DNA of 64,000 bases from Ornithinibacillus californiensis (GCF_001038485.1 NZ_LDUE01000058.1:1-64000); one strand, 5' to 3'. Counted from the first letter of the stretch, positions 34,265-42,669 are shown. The notes: generated from the sequence alone by a model not told the origin. Numbers and translations are program-made.

Positions 34265-34849
34265 TCAAAATACCTTCTTCAGCCTCTCCTCCCCAAAAAT
34301 TCTACTTACCCTTCCACTCTGATGGTTATAAATCATTACCTTTAGGATGCATAGCTGTAAATACGATAGTGGTAAACCTAGATCGAGTGTCTCCTGAATG
34401 TATTCAGGAACTTCTAAATCGGTTGGAATATGCTGTATACCTTCATCTTCAAGTGACCATCCAGTGTTAAATTTCCATAATAATTCGCCTAATTCATCAT
34501 AAATCTCCATAATCGCCCTTCTGAATTCTCGAGCTTGCTCGGGCGTGATACCAGTATGCATCTGAATATGTGACATCCCTATCTTCTTCACTTCTCCTGT
34601 CTCTTTATTTCGAATAATATATTGATAACGTATTGCTTTCCCACATTCACAGTAAAACCAAGGTTCCCTCCTCCAAAAAGGACCAGCATCTAAGAAATCT
34701 ATTAGCTGCCAATTATCTAATTTCTCTTCAAAAATCCTTTGTTTTAACCCTTTCAATTGTGTATGAACATACTTAGTTTGCTTTTCATTTAACCTCATAA
34801 ATATAAGATCCCTTTCACGTTGTGATAGTGTTCCACATAAACCTGGCAT
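34265..34849 (-). CDS. Hypothetical protein with CxC motif (DUF3895-like)
   Basis: A 194-residue soluble protein. The segment FYCECGKAIRYQYIIRNKETGEVKKIGMSH has a zinc-ribbon-like C-x-C and a conserved-looking histidine, and recalls DUF3895-type Bacillus proteins. A helical C-terminal half follows (EQAREFRRAIMEIYDELGELL). GGAGG lies 7 nt before ATG 34849. Function unknown. The resemblance is from memory of the motif only. Confidence 0.6.
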   Translation of the reverse strand: MPGLCGTLSQRERDLIFMRLNEKQTKYVHTQLKGLKQRIFEEKLDNWQLIDFLDAGPFWRREPWFYCECGKAIRYQYIIRNKETGEVKKIGMSHIQMHTGITPEQAREFRRAIMEIYDELGELLWKFNTGWSLEDEGIQHIPTDLEVPEYIQETLDLGLPLSYLQLCILKVMIYNHQSGRVSRIFGEERLKKVF

Positions 34850-34934
34850 TTCATTTCCTCCTATATATTTTTATTTATTTCGATACATTATTAATTGGGT
34901 AAGTTGTTTCTATGGTTCAACCAACTAAGTCTAA

Positions 34935-35261
34935 GTGAAGAAAAATCAATTCGCACTAGCTTTATATGTATGGTTACTTTCTTTTACTTTTGGTTTTGTC
35001 TTTGAACTAGGGTTCCTCCTTCTCTTTTTGTTGGTTTCTGATTTGGTTGGTGTTATTCTTCTCACTTATATAATCGTAGGGAGATTTGAAAAGGTGGCAT
35101 TGGGGAGGGAATTTTTTATGTTTTTCTGGAATAAGTGGTTTGGGTGTGGAATGAAATGCTTTTTGCACAAGAAAAAAGAAGTCTCGATTTTATGGAGACT
35201 TCCTTCAGATATTTTCCACTTCCTAGTTATGAAGTTTTTATTTGTTTATCTCTTTATCTAA
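34935..35261 (+). CDS. Doubtful small membrane protein
   Basis: An open frame of 108 codons from GTG. Residues 5-50 are strongly hydrophobic (two possible helices), while the rest contains low-complexity aromatic stretches. No ribosome site is visible, and a hairpin GAAGTCTC/GGAGACTTC lies inside the frame at 35179-35203, which looks like a terminator. It may be a decayed gene or chance. The 34850-35306 gap holds nothing else that I recognise. Confidence 0.25.
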   Translation: MKKNQFALALYVWLLSFTFGFVFELGFLLLFLLVSDLVGVILLTYIIVGRFEKVALGREFFMFFWNKWFGCGMKCFLHKKKEVSILWRLPSDIFHFLVMKFLFVYLFI

Positions 35262-35306
35262 GGTGAAGCCATTCTTAAGTTAAACTCATTTCTATTAGAG
35301 CATTAA

Positions 35307-36035
35307 TTAATAAGCCTGTATCCCAAATTTAAGTAATTTCTTCGGTAAAATATCATCTAGATTCTTTATATCTTCATCATGTATTTCTATCAAGTTAAAG
35401 CCATACTTTTCATAGATTTCGAGCTTCTCTTCTTTCCTCTTTTGGTATTTTGGATCATTTTCAAGACCCCAATATTCAATATAGACTTTACCAACTGGTA
35501 GATAAAAATCAGTATAAACATCCTCTTCTACCGGCAACTTTCTTTCATAAGCATGAACGATTTCTGACATATAAAGCCAGTTATCTATCAACATCTCAGC
35601 TCTTGAACGGACATAATGACCGTCTGCTGTTCTGTGTTTTGCTATGTATTTATCTCTAAATTCTTTTGGACTGGAATGATTTTCAGAAGTTACTTCCTCT
35701 ACTTCAACGCCGTTAATTTCGTTAACAGTTTCAATTAACCTTTTATTTTGCAATATGCTTTCTGGCCAATTAACATATGGTACTCCGGTTTTATCGTACT
35801 CTAGTTGTTTACCTCCCATACTTAAACCCAATTTGGTTACAGTCCAGCCTTTTACTGCCTTCTGAACAAAGCCTAGCTCAGATAAGATCGGATTCATTTT
35901 AAACTTGGATATTCCAAAATGATCACTTAGCGAGGTAGCATTTATGTATTTCTCTTCTTTATGTATAAATATTGAACTACTTTTAATATCTTCTGCCCAA
36001 GCAATGTACTCTCCCACTTTTGGATGGGTTTTCAT
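35307..36035 (-). CDS. Winged-helix plus PD-(D/E)XK nuclease protein of the R-M island
   Basis: A 242-residue protein. Residues ~25-80 look like a winged helix (INATSLSDHFGISKFKMNPILSELG, then VKGWTVTKLG). Residues ~135-242 form a nuclease core: VRSRAEMLIDNWL, YTDFYLP, VYIEYWG, and EIYEKYGFNLIEIHDEDI. This is the E...D...ExY layout of small PD-(D/E)XK enzymes. It follows the 51-residue winged-helix gene with a 9-bp gap behind AGGTGGGG, so it belongs to the restriction operon. It could nick mismatches made by 5mC deamination (a Vsr-like job), or be an extra restriction nuclease. Both are inference. Confidence 0.7.
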   Translation of the reverse strand: MKTHPKVGEYIAWAEDIKSSSIFIHKEEKYINATSLSDHFGISKFKMNPILSELGFVQKAVKGWTVTKLGLSMGGKQLEYDKTGVPYVNWPESILQNKRLIETVNEINGVEVEEVTSENHSSPKEFRDKYIAKHRTADGHYVRSRAEMLIDNWLYMSEIVHAYERKLPVEEDVYTDFYLPVGKVYIEYWGLENDPKYQKRKEEKLEIYEKYGFNLIEIHDEDIKNLDDILPKKLLKFGIQAY

Positions 36036-36043
36036 TACCCCAC

Positions 36044-36199
36044 CTATTTTTTACCATCTTCAGTTAAAATCCAGTTGTTATTCTCTCTAACTATTAATCC
36101 ATTGGTTTGAAGAATTTCAAACACTGCCTTTGTAGGCATATTTAGTTCTTTAGATAGCGCTGTAGATGATAGAAATTTAGTTTTAGTAGTAATTGTCAT
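36044..36199 (-). CDS. 51-residue winged-helix protein of the R-M operon
   Basis: The ATG at 36199 is 5 nt after AGGGGGAT and encodes 51 residues: a helix-turn-helix (FLSSTALSKELNMPTKAVFE, ILQTNGLIVRENN) and a final wing NWILTEDGKK. It closely mirrors the N-terminal domain of the next protein (SLSDHFGISKF..., GWTVTKLG), so one likely arose from the other. It sits between the Sau3AI-like endonuclease and the nuclease gene. It could be a small controller of the operon (inference), although classical C proteins belong to a different HTH class. Confidence 0.65.
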   Translation of the reverse strand: MTITTKTKFLSSTALSKELNMPTKAVFEILQTNGLIVRENNNWILTEDGKK

Positions 36200-36271
36200 T
36201 GTTATCCCCCTGATAGAATTTTTACAATTTTATTTAAAAATTCGACTATATTGCAAGCAACATCCTCACAT

Positions 36272-37651
36272 TTACCTAACAATCTCTGAAATGTATTCTC
36301 TATCCAACCAAAACGCCTGTTTCGTTATCATTCTTCCATCAGGTAATGGAACTTTGTCATTACCATCTTTGGCCTTAGGTCTAATATGGCAAAGCCCGTT
36401 TTCTCCAGGCTTCGGTAAATCATTCCTGACTATTACTTTATTCTTTTGTTTAACCGGAGTTAATTTTATTCCTTTAGCAATTAATGACTTTACATCATAC
36501 CAAAAGTTCTTTAATCTCCCTTCAATCTCGTTATTTGGCATATTCCAAAGGACAATCCCCTTAAAGTAAAGTTGCCTATTCTTATTTTCTTTTTCTGTTT
36601 CTTTGTATTGGAAAACTACAAAAAGTAGCTTAGTCTCTGCGAAATAATTTCTTACCCAACTGTTATACCAATCTCCACTGGACCATTCTTTAAATCTAAT
36701 ATTCTTAAAAGACATGTGTTCTTTCGGGTTTCCATTAGGTTCTAATCTAATAGTTTTGACCTCAATATTTGCCTTCTCAAACTCTTCTATCTGATTGAGC
36801 TTTGTCCCCTGTATTCCAAGTAAACCGCTAATAAACTCCTGCAAAAAACTTTTTGATTTATAGTTAATGTTTAGCCCTGTTAAATCTCCAATTTCTTGCA
36901 ACGACTTTTCCTTATACGGATTAAATCGTTGATAGAGAATATCTATTAATGAATTATGCTTTAGTTCACCAGGAGAAGTAAACCTTATAAGGTCTTCTTC
37001 ACTTATTAGCTTTCTTACCATTGTTGTCATATAGCTTTGTTTTAAGGAGAAAGCACGCTGCATTGCTAATTCATCACTATAAGGTTGGGTACGCAACGAA
37101 CTCTTATTTGCACCTTTAGGACACGCTCCCAAATAATTCGTGTCTGCTTCAGATAATTCATGAGCTAACCCCTTCCTTATTTTCCCAACAATAGTTTCCC
37201 AGTCTTGTTTAATAATTTCAAGATCCTCTTCTGAATAAGTATGTAAGTGAGATTTAATTATTTTATAATCTGCTCTATTAATATCTGGGATCCATTCATA
37301 AAACATAATGAGGAGCTTTTCATTTTTCTTCCAAAAACTAGAGGTATAAAATTCAGCGAGTGCTTCTTTGTGATAATTAATTATATTTAATACAAGTCTT
37401 TCTTTTGCGGAAAGGCTTCCATTTTTATTTTCCTTAATAGGAGTTACTTTAAGCTCTATACCTAAATTTGTAAAATCTGCTTCACTCTTAGAATTTACTT
37501 CATAACCAAAAAAGCTTTCTTCTACTATCTGACCCAATCCACCTTTCGCTCTTTGATTATAGATCCTACCACTATTATCAATTTCACCGAAGGTCTTTCC
37601 TTCTGCTTGTTTTGACTTGAAGAGTAATTCTTCCTGTGTGTTATACAACAT
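36272..37651 (-). CDS. Type II restriction endonuclease, Sau3AI/MutH-like (predicted GATC)
   Basis: A 459-residue endonuclease similar along its length to Sau3AI, which cuts 5' of GATC. The N-terminal MutH-like half has the catalytic D...ELK (KSEADFTNLGIELKVTP, ~57-73) followed by SAKERLVLNIINYHKEA. The linker keeps KQDWE, KGLAHELSEADTNYLGACPKGA and QPYSDELAMQRAFSLK. The C-terminal half (IEVKTIRLEPNG, MSFKNIRFKEW, CHIRP, ITKQAFWLDREYI) is the second MutH-like DNA-binding domain. GGGGG lies 8 nt before the ATG. It follows its methyltransferase after a terminator, so expression may trail methylation. Confidence 0.93.
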   Translation of the reverse strand: MLYNTQEELLFKSKQAEGKTFGEIDNSGRIYNQRAKGGLGQIVEESFFGYEVNSKSEADFTNLGIELKVTPIKENKNGSLSAKERLVLNIINYHKEALAEFYTSSFWKKNEKLLIMFYEWIPDINRADYKIIKSHLHTYSEEDLEIIKQDWETIVGKIRKGLAHELSEADTNYLGACPKGANKSSLRTQPYSDELAMQRAFSLKQSYMTTMVRKLISEEDLIRFTSPGELKHNSLIDILYQRFNPYKEKSLQEIGDLTGLNINYKSKSFLQEFISGLLGIQGTKLNQIEEFEKANIEVKTIRLEPNGNPKEHMSFKNIRFKEWSSGDWYNSWVRNYFAETKLLFVVFQYKETEKENKNRQLYFKGIVLWNMPNNEIEGRLKNFWYDVKSLIAKGIKLTPVKQKNKVIVRNDLPKPGENGLCHIRPKAKDGNDKVPLPDGRMITKQAFWLDREYISEIVR

Positions 37652-37683
37652 ATACGTAACCCCCTTAATTACTTATATTCTAA

Positions 37684-37713
37684 CAAAAAAGCTGATACAA
37701 ATGTATCAGCTTA
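37684..37713 (-). terminator. Terminator between methyltransferase and endonuclease genes
   Basis: AAGCTGATAC/GTATCAGCTT with a 4-nt loop, then TTTTTTG on the minus strand. It overlaps the methyltransferase stop codon and separates it from the Sau3AI-like gene, which could keep endonuclease levels below methyltransferase levels. Confidence 0.85.
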
Positions 37714-38964
37714 TAGCAGTTCTAATTGAATTAATTCAGTTTTATTAGATTTCTCTATTTCCTCAATCCTATTTCCCATAATCTCAATAAGGTTAACAAC
37801 TAATGCATTTCCCATACAGAAGTATCTCATTCTGTCGGTCATACCATTTGTCCAATCATCATCAAAACCATTTAATCTTTCACATTCAATAGGTGTTAGA
37901 AATCTTTTTCTCCCATTTACTTCAACAATATGGGTACTTCTATTAATTGATCCTTCACTTGTAAGCATAGTCCTCCCCGGCTTGTCCAATAAATCCGTAG
38001 GAGACATTCCACCTTCTGAGAAATAATAAGTATGCCCATCTGCAGTCTTTCTCTCTACTTTTTTAGCACCACGTAGATATTCAAATTTCTTTTCCATTTC
38101 CTTAGTTAGGTAGAATTTTTCATCAACTACGTCCTCATCTACTAGGACATCCCCTAAAGGAGTGGGTTCCATCGGAATAGGTTCAGTGTGTGCAGTATAA
38201 ACTCTACCATTTCTCATAATCCCAGCAGTATGAAAGCCAAAAGTAAAATTATCTGAGATATCAACTCTATCAATTGGTAAATCTTCTTGTGCTATACGCC
38301 CTTTATAAGGTTCACCCAATACCGGAAAGGCCTTTGCAAAGAATCCTTCATTAAAAACAATTTCATGTTCTGTATATTTTTCCTGTAATTGACCAAAAGA
38401 AATATCATTTTTATATGCAAAAATAAATACTCTTCTTCTCTTTTGTGCAAATCCATAGTCAGCTGCATTAATTACACGCCACTCCACAGTGTAGTCCAAA
38501 TTGCGTAAAGTCGCTAGCATTACTGCAAAATCTCGTCCTCTTTGTTTGGATGGGGATTTCAATAATCTATCTACATTCTCTAGTAACACGTATTTTGGAT
38601 GAGAATTCTTAAGTACTCTTTCAATCTCCCAAAATAATACTCCTTTTTTACCTTGGATACCCTTTTCACCAGATAGTGACCTTGCTACAGAATAATCTTG
38701 GCACGGAAAACCACCGACTACCAAATCTGGCCTTAACTGTTGGAATACATCATCAGGAACGGTAGCAATATCTTCGTTACTATGGATTCCACTATTAAAG
38801 TTACGAGTATAACATTCAAAAGCATCTTGAGCTTTTCTTGCTGGTTCCCACTGGTTTCCCCAAACAACTTCAAATAGTTCTTTATTGGCTTTTTCCAGAC
38901 CTAGTCTAAAACCACCCACACCAGCAAACATCTCGATAACTCGAATTTTTTTATTGTCCTCCAT
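37711..38964 (-). CDS. DNA (cytosine-5) methyltransferase, partner of the Sau3AI-like enzyme
   Basis: A 417-residue 5mC methyltransferase. Motif I is EMFAGVGGFRLGLE, motif IV is the catalytic GGFPCQDYSVA (~70-100), motif VI LLENVDRLL, motif VIII RRRVFIFAY, and motifs IX-X lie in FLTPIECERLNGFDDDW and MGNALVVNLIE. It uses SAM to methylate cytosine, predicted in GATC from the adjacent endonuclease. ATG 38964 has AAAGGATG 8 nt upstream; an in-frame ATG at 38994 overlaps the -10 box and is ruled out. The gene leads the left R-M arm. Confidence 0.94.
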   Translation of the reverse strand: MEDNKKIRVIEMFAGVGGFRLGLEKANKELFEVVWGNQWEPARKAQDAFECYTRNFNSGIHSNEDIATVPDDVFQQLRPDLVVGGFPCQDYSVARSLSGEKGIQGKKGVLFWEIERVLKNSHPKYVLLENVDRLLKSPSKQRGRDFAVMLATLRNLDYTVEWRVINAADYGFAQKRRRVFIFAYKNDISFGQLQEKYTEHEIVFNEGFFAKAFPVLGEPYKGRIAQEDLPIDRVDISDNFTFGFHTAGIMRNGRVYTAHTEPIPMEPTPLGDVLVDEDVVDEKFYLTKEMEKKFEYLRGAKKVERKTADGHTYYFSEGGMSPTDLLDKPGRTMLTSEGSINRSTHIVEVNGRKRFLTPIECERLNGFDDDWTNGMTDRMRYFCMGNALVVNLIEIMGNRIEEIEKSNKTELIQLELL

Positions 38965-38992
38965 ATACGAACATCCTTTCGCCTTTTGTTCC

Positions 38993-39028
38993 ATTATAAC
39001 CTATTTTTTATAAAAGATCAAGATCTTT
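38993..39028 (-). promoter_or_regulatory. Promoter with -35 inside a double-GATC palindrome
   Basis: Minus strand: -35 TTGATC (39016-39021), a 17-bp spacer, -10 TATAAT (38993-38998). The -35 is part of AAAGATC-AA-GATCTTT (39013-39028), a palindrome with two GATC sites, the predicted target of the enzyme this promoter drives. Cytosine methylation in the -35 box could reduce polymerase or regulator binding. Promoter and sites are read directly; regulation is inferred. Confidence 0.75.
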
Positions 39029-39110
39029 GCTTTGATTTTTTTATTCTACTCAAAAGTACATTTAAATAAATTCTAGATTAATATTTTACCATACTAGGAG
39101 GCCGTTTTCT

Positions 39111-39140
39111 ATGGAACAAAATAACAAAGGAAAACTATAG
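39111..39140 (+). CDS. 9-codon leader ORF before the second methyltransferase gene
   Basis: ATG 39111 follows AGGAGG with ~9-nt spacing and encodes MEQNNKGKL, then TAG at 39138-39140. The stop codon lies inside the 5' arm of the hairpin at 39132-39162. A ribosome ending here would cover that arm and could prevent termination. The strong ribosome site is hard to explain otherwise. Function as a leader is inferred. Confidence 0.5.
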   Translation: MEQNNKGKL

Positions 39141-39174
39141 CAATAAAATAAATGCTATAGTTCTGTTGTTTTAC
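39131..39174 (+). terminator. Attenuator-like hairpin before the second methyltransferase gene
   Basis: AACTATAGCA (39133-39142) pairs with TGCTATAGTT (39153-39162), followed by the T-rich CTGTTGTTTTA. It lies about 80 bp before the methyltransferase start and overlaps the leader ORF stop. It could also end stray transcription in the divergent region. Confidence 0.65.
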
Positions 39175-39251
39175 TAATCATAACACCTAGTCATTTAAGT
39201 TTGTTTCTGTGCATACGATTTACTATCCCCCTAAGAAACGAGGCTAATCTT

Positions 39252-40457
39252 ATGAGTCAAGAAAACTTAACATATATTTCACTATTTAGCAGCGCAGGAA
39301 TTGGATGCTTCGGTTTTAAAGAGGAAGGTTTTGAATGCGTAGCTACAAATGAGATTCTTGAAAGGAGAATGTCGATACAAAAATATAATCAAAAATGTAA
39401 ATATGATTCGGGTTATATTACCGGTGATATTAAAGAGAAGGAAATCAAAGGTCAAATAAAACATGAGATTATGTATTGGTCAAAAAAAGAACAAGTAAAT
39501 GAAATTGACGTCATCATTGCAACCCCACCATGCCAGGGGATATCACTGGCAAACCACAAAAAAAATGATAATGACCAAGCAAGAAATTCGTTGGTAGTTG
39601 AATCCCTCCAAATAATTGAACATATATCCCCTAAATTTTTCGTAATAGAAAATGTACGAAATTTCCTAAACACAGTTTGTACAGATACTGATGGTAGAAA
39701 TAGAAATATAGAAGAAGTAATCAACAAGTACTTAGATAAATATTATAAAATTACTAAGATAGTAATTAACTTTAAAAACTATGGAAACCCGACAAGTAGA
39801 ACTAGAACCTTAGTAATCGGCGTCAGAAAGGATCTTAACATAAATCCTAATGATTTAATTCCAAACCCTAGAGAAGAAATGACGTTAGCAGAGGTTATCG
39901 GACATCTTCCACCCTTAGAACAGATGGGTGAATTTTCTAAAGACGACTTTTTACACAACTTTCGTTCATATGATCCAAGAATGCTTCCTTGGATAGAATA
40001 CCTAGATGAAGGCGAATCAGCTTTTGACAATAAAGACCCCTTTAGAGTCCCTCATAGAATAATAGATGGTAAAGTCGTTTTCAACAAAAATAAAAATGCT
40101 GACAAGTATAAAAGACAATGCTGGACCAAAGTGGGTCCTTGCATTCATACAAGAAATGATATACTTTCTAGCCAGAATACAATTCACCCTTCAGATAACC
40201 GCGTATTTAGTATTAGAGAGCTTATGTTATTGATGGGTATCCCAGAACATTTTAAGTGGTTTGAAGAAGACATAAACGAGCTAAATAAGCTACCAGTTGA
40301 GGAAAAGAGACTTTTCTTAAAAAAGCATGAATTACTTGTTCGACAATCAATAGGAGATGCAGTTCCAACAATCATTTTCCAGCAAATTGCTAATAAAATT
40401 AAATTAGAGATTAGAAAGGAAGGTACGACTAGAAAAGAGAAAATAGCAATCTATTAA
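39252..40457 (+). CDS. DNA (cytosine-5) methyltransferase, right R-M arm
   Basis: A 401-residue 5mC methyltransferase distinct from the left one. Motif I SLFSSAGIGCFGFKEEGF, motif IV with catalytic Cys IATPPCQGISLANHKKND, motif VI FVIENVRNFL, motif VIII NPTSRTRTLVIGV, late motifs FSIRELMLLMGIPEHF and RQSIGDAVP. The variable target-recognition region (about 225-320) gives no readable site. The ATG 39252 is preceded by ACGAGG at 9 nt. It is followed after 15 bp by the HNH endonuclease gene, so methylation precedes cutting in the operon. Confidence 0.92.
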   Translation: MSQENLTYISLFSSAGIGCFGFKEEGFECVATNEILERRMSIQKYNQKCKYDSGYITGDIKEKEIKGQIKHEIMYWSKKEQVNEIDVIIATPPCQGISLANHKKNDNDQARNSLVVESLQIIEHISPKFFVIENVRNFLNTVCTDTDGRNRNIEEVINKYLDKYYKITKIVINFKNYGNPTSRTRTLVIGVRKDLNINPNDLIPNPREEMTLAEVIGHLPPLEQMGEFSKDDFLHNFRSYDPRMLPWIEYLDEGESAFDNKDPFRVPHRIIDGKVVFNKNKNADKYKRQCWTKVGPCIHTRNDILSSQNTIHPSDNRVFSIRELMLLMGIPEHFKWFEEDINELNKLPVEEKRLFLKKHELLVRQSIGDAVPTIIFQQIANKIKLEIRKEGTTRKEKIAIY

Positions 40458-40472
40458 TCACGAGGTGAGATT

Positions 40473-41663
40473 GTGTTAAACATAATTGAATCGCATCTAA
40501 ACTCACTAGACTTAGATATTAGAAAGAGTAATGGAGAAAGATTTATGGATCAAAAGGTAACACCAGATGTTCTTTGTATAATTGCTGATTGTGTGGTTAA
40601 TTTATTACAAGGTTTTCAAGATGAGGAAAGAGAGTTTACAGTTAAAGATATATGGGATTCTGATTATTTTAATGAAACTGTTAAGGATGTCTTTTCAAAG
40701 CCAGATGTTCATGAAAAAACCGCTAAAAATGAATATAATAAAGTAATTCAACAGCCACTTAATATGCTAGCTTATGCTAAGATACTTTCAAAGAGAAAAG
40801 CTAGAGCGAATTACTACAAATTAGAAAGTAAAGATATATTGGAATTCATATCATTACGAGAAAGGAATTCCTATGACTTTCTCTATTTATACTTACTTAA
40901 AGTACTTAAGGATAGTAGTCTTTTAGAAGACTTCGAGCATTTTAAAGAAAACAATACAAGACACGAATTTGCGAGTTTAAAAAATAAATTTTTAGACTTT
41001 ATTTTACTGTATACAAAGATCAATCAAAAAACAGAAGCGAGCAGGATTTTTACTAAAGTTTTAAATCCATATGCAGCTAAAAATGAAATACACGGAACCG
41101 TTCTAGGTAACCTCTCTACAAAAGTAATTACCTTCTCAGATCTTCGCTACAACAGAATAAACTTCCGTGATAAAAACAAAGAAAAGAATGTTACTAGAAA
41201 ATCATATAGTGATGAAAAAAGACATAGCGCAGTCTTAACAAAATATCATATTGAAAAAGCTAAAAAAATCATAAAAAGAATGCATAATTCAAGTGAAGTA
41301 AACGACGAATTTGCTTTAGGTGAAGCAACTCAGGTGCATCATATATTTTCACAAAGTGAGTATCCCACAATTGCAGCTAAATTAGAAAACCTTATACTCC
41401 TTACTCCTCAACAACACTTTACCAGAGCCCATCCTAATAATAATACCCATATAACCTCTAAGGATTATCAACTTATTTGCTTAATTGCAAAGTCGAATAC
41501 AATAGAAACATATTTAGCTAAAAATAAAGAAAAATCATACATCTACACTAAAGAGGGTTATATTTATGTTGTTAATACAGGGCTTAACCAATCATTTGAT
41601 AATGAAATCTCCTTTAAAAGCTTAAAGAATCGGATTATTAATATATACAACGGAGTATCTTAA
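40473..41663 (+). CDS. HNH-type restriction endonuclease, right R-M arm
   Basis: A 396-residue protein. The C-terminal HNH core is clear: EATQVHHIFSQSEY, then LENLILLTPQQHFTRAHPN (~285-325), giving the H-H...N...H metal-finger pattern of Cys-less HNH nucleases. The first ~270 residues are helical with no recognised domain and probably hold target recognition. The GTG start follows GAGGTGA. The position right behind a 5mC methyltransferase strongly implies a type II restriction enzyme. The recognition site is unknown. An inverted repeat over the 3' end (41650-41695) may end the transcript. Confidence 0.85.
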   Translation: MLNIIESHLNSLDLDIRKSNGERFMDQKVTPDVLCIIADCVVNLLQGFQDEEREFTVKDIWDSDYFNETVKDVFSKPDVHEKTAKNEYNKVIQQPLNMLAYAKILSKRKARANYYKLESKDILEFISLRERNSYDFLYLYLLKVLKDSSLLEDFEHFKENNTRHEFASLKNKFLDFILLYTKINQKTEASRIFTKVLNPYAAKNEIHGTVLGNLSTKVITFSDLRYNRINFRDKNKEKNVTRKSYSDEKRHSAVLTKYHIEKAKKIIKRMHNSSEVNDEFALGEATQVHHIFSQSEYPTIAAKLENLILLTPQQHFTRAHPNNNTHITSKDYQLICLIAKSNTIETYLAKNKEKSYIYTKEGYIYVVNTGLNQSFDNEISFKSLKNRIINIYNGVS

Positions 41664-41700
41664 GCGTGGTTAGTTTCCAACTAGATACTCCGTATTTCCT
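41650..41700 (+). terminator. Long-loop terminator at the end of the right R-M arm
   Basis: ACGGAGTATC pairs with GATACTCCGT, then ATTTCCT. The 10-bp stem overlaps the HNH gene stop and has a loop of about 25 nt, so strength is uncertain. Confidence 0.55.
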
Positions 41701-41912
41701 AATTCGGTAGCATATCTCAAGGCATTTCAATATCAGAAAAATCCATGTGTTTGTACTAGTCCAGCCCAAAGAATTTCTTGGGTACCTATTTAAATAGATA
41801 AACGCTTTGGACTTCATACACCCTTTTCACATTTGCCCATCACTAATTTTATCGATAAGTTTGTAGTATAATTGAATTAGTATTGGTTTATTGTGTAAGG
41901 GGGCATGGCGCT
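41701..41912. other. Intergenic DNA after the R-M island
   Basis: About 210 bp, AT-rich. It holds the AAGGGGG ribosome site for the next gene. I see no repeat ends, tRNA or attachment site that would mark an island border. Confidence 0.5.
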
Positions 41913-42443
41913 ATGATTAAGGTGATTTTGCAAAGTATTATTTATATATTAGAAGTTTTATTATCTATTGTACTGTTTTCCATGATTCATTCAAAATTAA
42001 TTTCCGGAGAGTATTTTCAATGGGTTGGTGAAATATTAACACCTACGTATATATCTTATGCAGCGTTTTATTTTGTCTTGTACCAATTGCTGATTTATGC
42101 AGTAATAAAACTCACTATTTCCACAAAAGTTGATTCCAATATTATGTTAAAAAATCTAGTGAATTATGTCCTTTTACAAGTGAAGTTCTCAATGCCAATA
42201 GATAATGCTCTGGTAAAAATTAATAAGTTCCTGATGAAAGAAAAAGGAAAGTATATGCTTAGTAAGAGAGATAAACAACTAATGGACAAGTTAGAAAGTA
42301 TCCTAATCGAATTCCGTATAAATAACCGTACAGTTAATGAGTTGAATTATGCCTTAGAACATTTCTTACTAGAATTGAACTTCGCTAGTGAATACTTTAA
42401 TTTAACTTGGAAGAATTCATTACTGCTATATTTACTCAAATAA
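41913..42443 (+). CDS. Hypothetical two-pass membrane protein
   Basis: A 176-residue protein with two N-terminal membrane helices (VILQSIIYILEVLLSIVLFSMI, ~3-24, and YISYAAFYFVLYQLLIYAVI, ~45-65), followed by a mostly helical cytoplasmic region rich in lysine (KINKFLMKEKGKYMLSKRDKQLMDKLESI). ATG 41913 has AAGGGGG 9 nt upstream; an earlier in-frame start at 41883 lacks one. No family recognised. It lies just outside the R-M island, so a defence link is possible but unsupported. Confidence 0.6.
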   Translation: MIKVILQSIIYILEVLLSIVLFSMIHSKLISGEYFQWVGEILTPTYISYAAFYFVLYQLLIYAVIKLTISTKVDSNIMLKNLVNYVLLQVKFSMPIDNALVKINKFLMKEKGKYMLSKRDKQLMDKLESILIEFRINNRTVNELNYALEHFLLELNFASEYFNLTWKNSLLLYLLK

Positions 42444-42669
42444 AAAAACCTATCACTCAGGATTAGGGTAATAATTTCCATATAGAGTTTCATAATCTTT
42501 AATATAATAATAATTAACCCTTAAAGCACCTAAGAATATTAAATCTAGAATTATTCGCCATGATTAGATAAAAAGTTACCTAAGCAACGAATTAAGGCAT
42601 GTTATGGTTATGAAATAATATAGACATACCTTTCATTGAGGAAAGCTATCTAAAGCCTCAGTAGAGTCA
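42444..42669. other. Intergenic stretch without recognisable features
   Basis: About 225 bp of AT-rich DNA with stops in all frames. It may hold the decayed 5' part of the HRDC relic that follows. Nothing definite is seen. Confidence 0.4.

Noticed and set aside
35307-41663. Phage or integrative element borders of the R-M island
   Set aside because: I looked for an integrase, tRNA, and direct repeats at both ends and found none, so the island is not called a mobile element.
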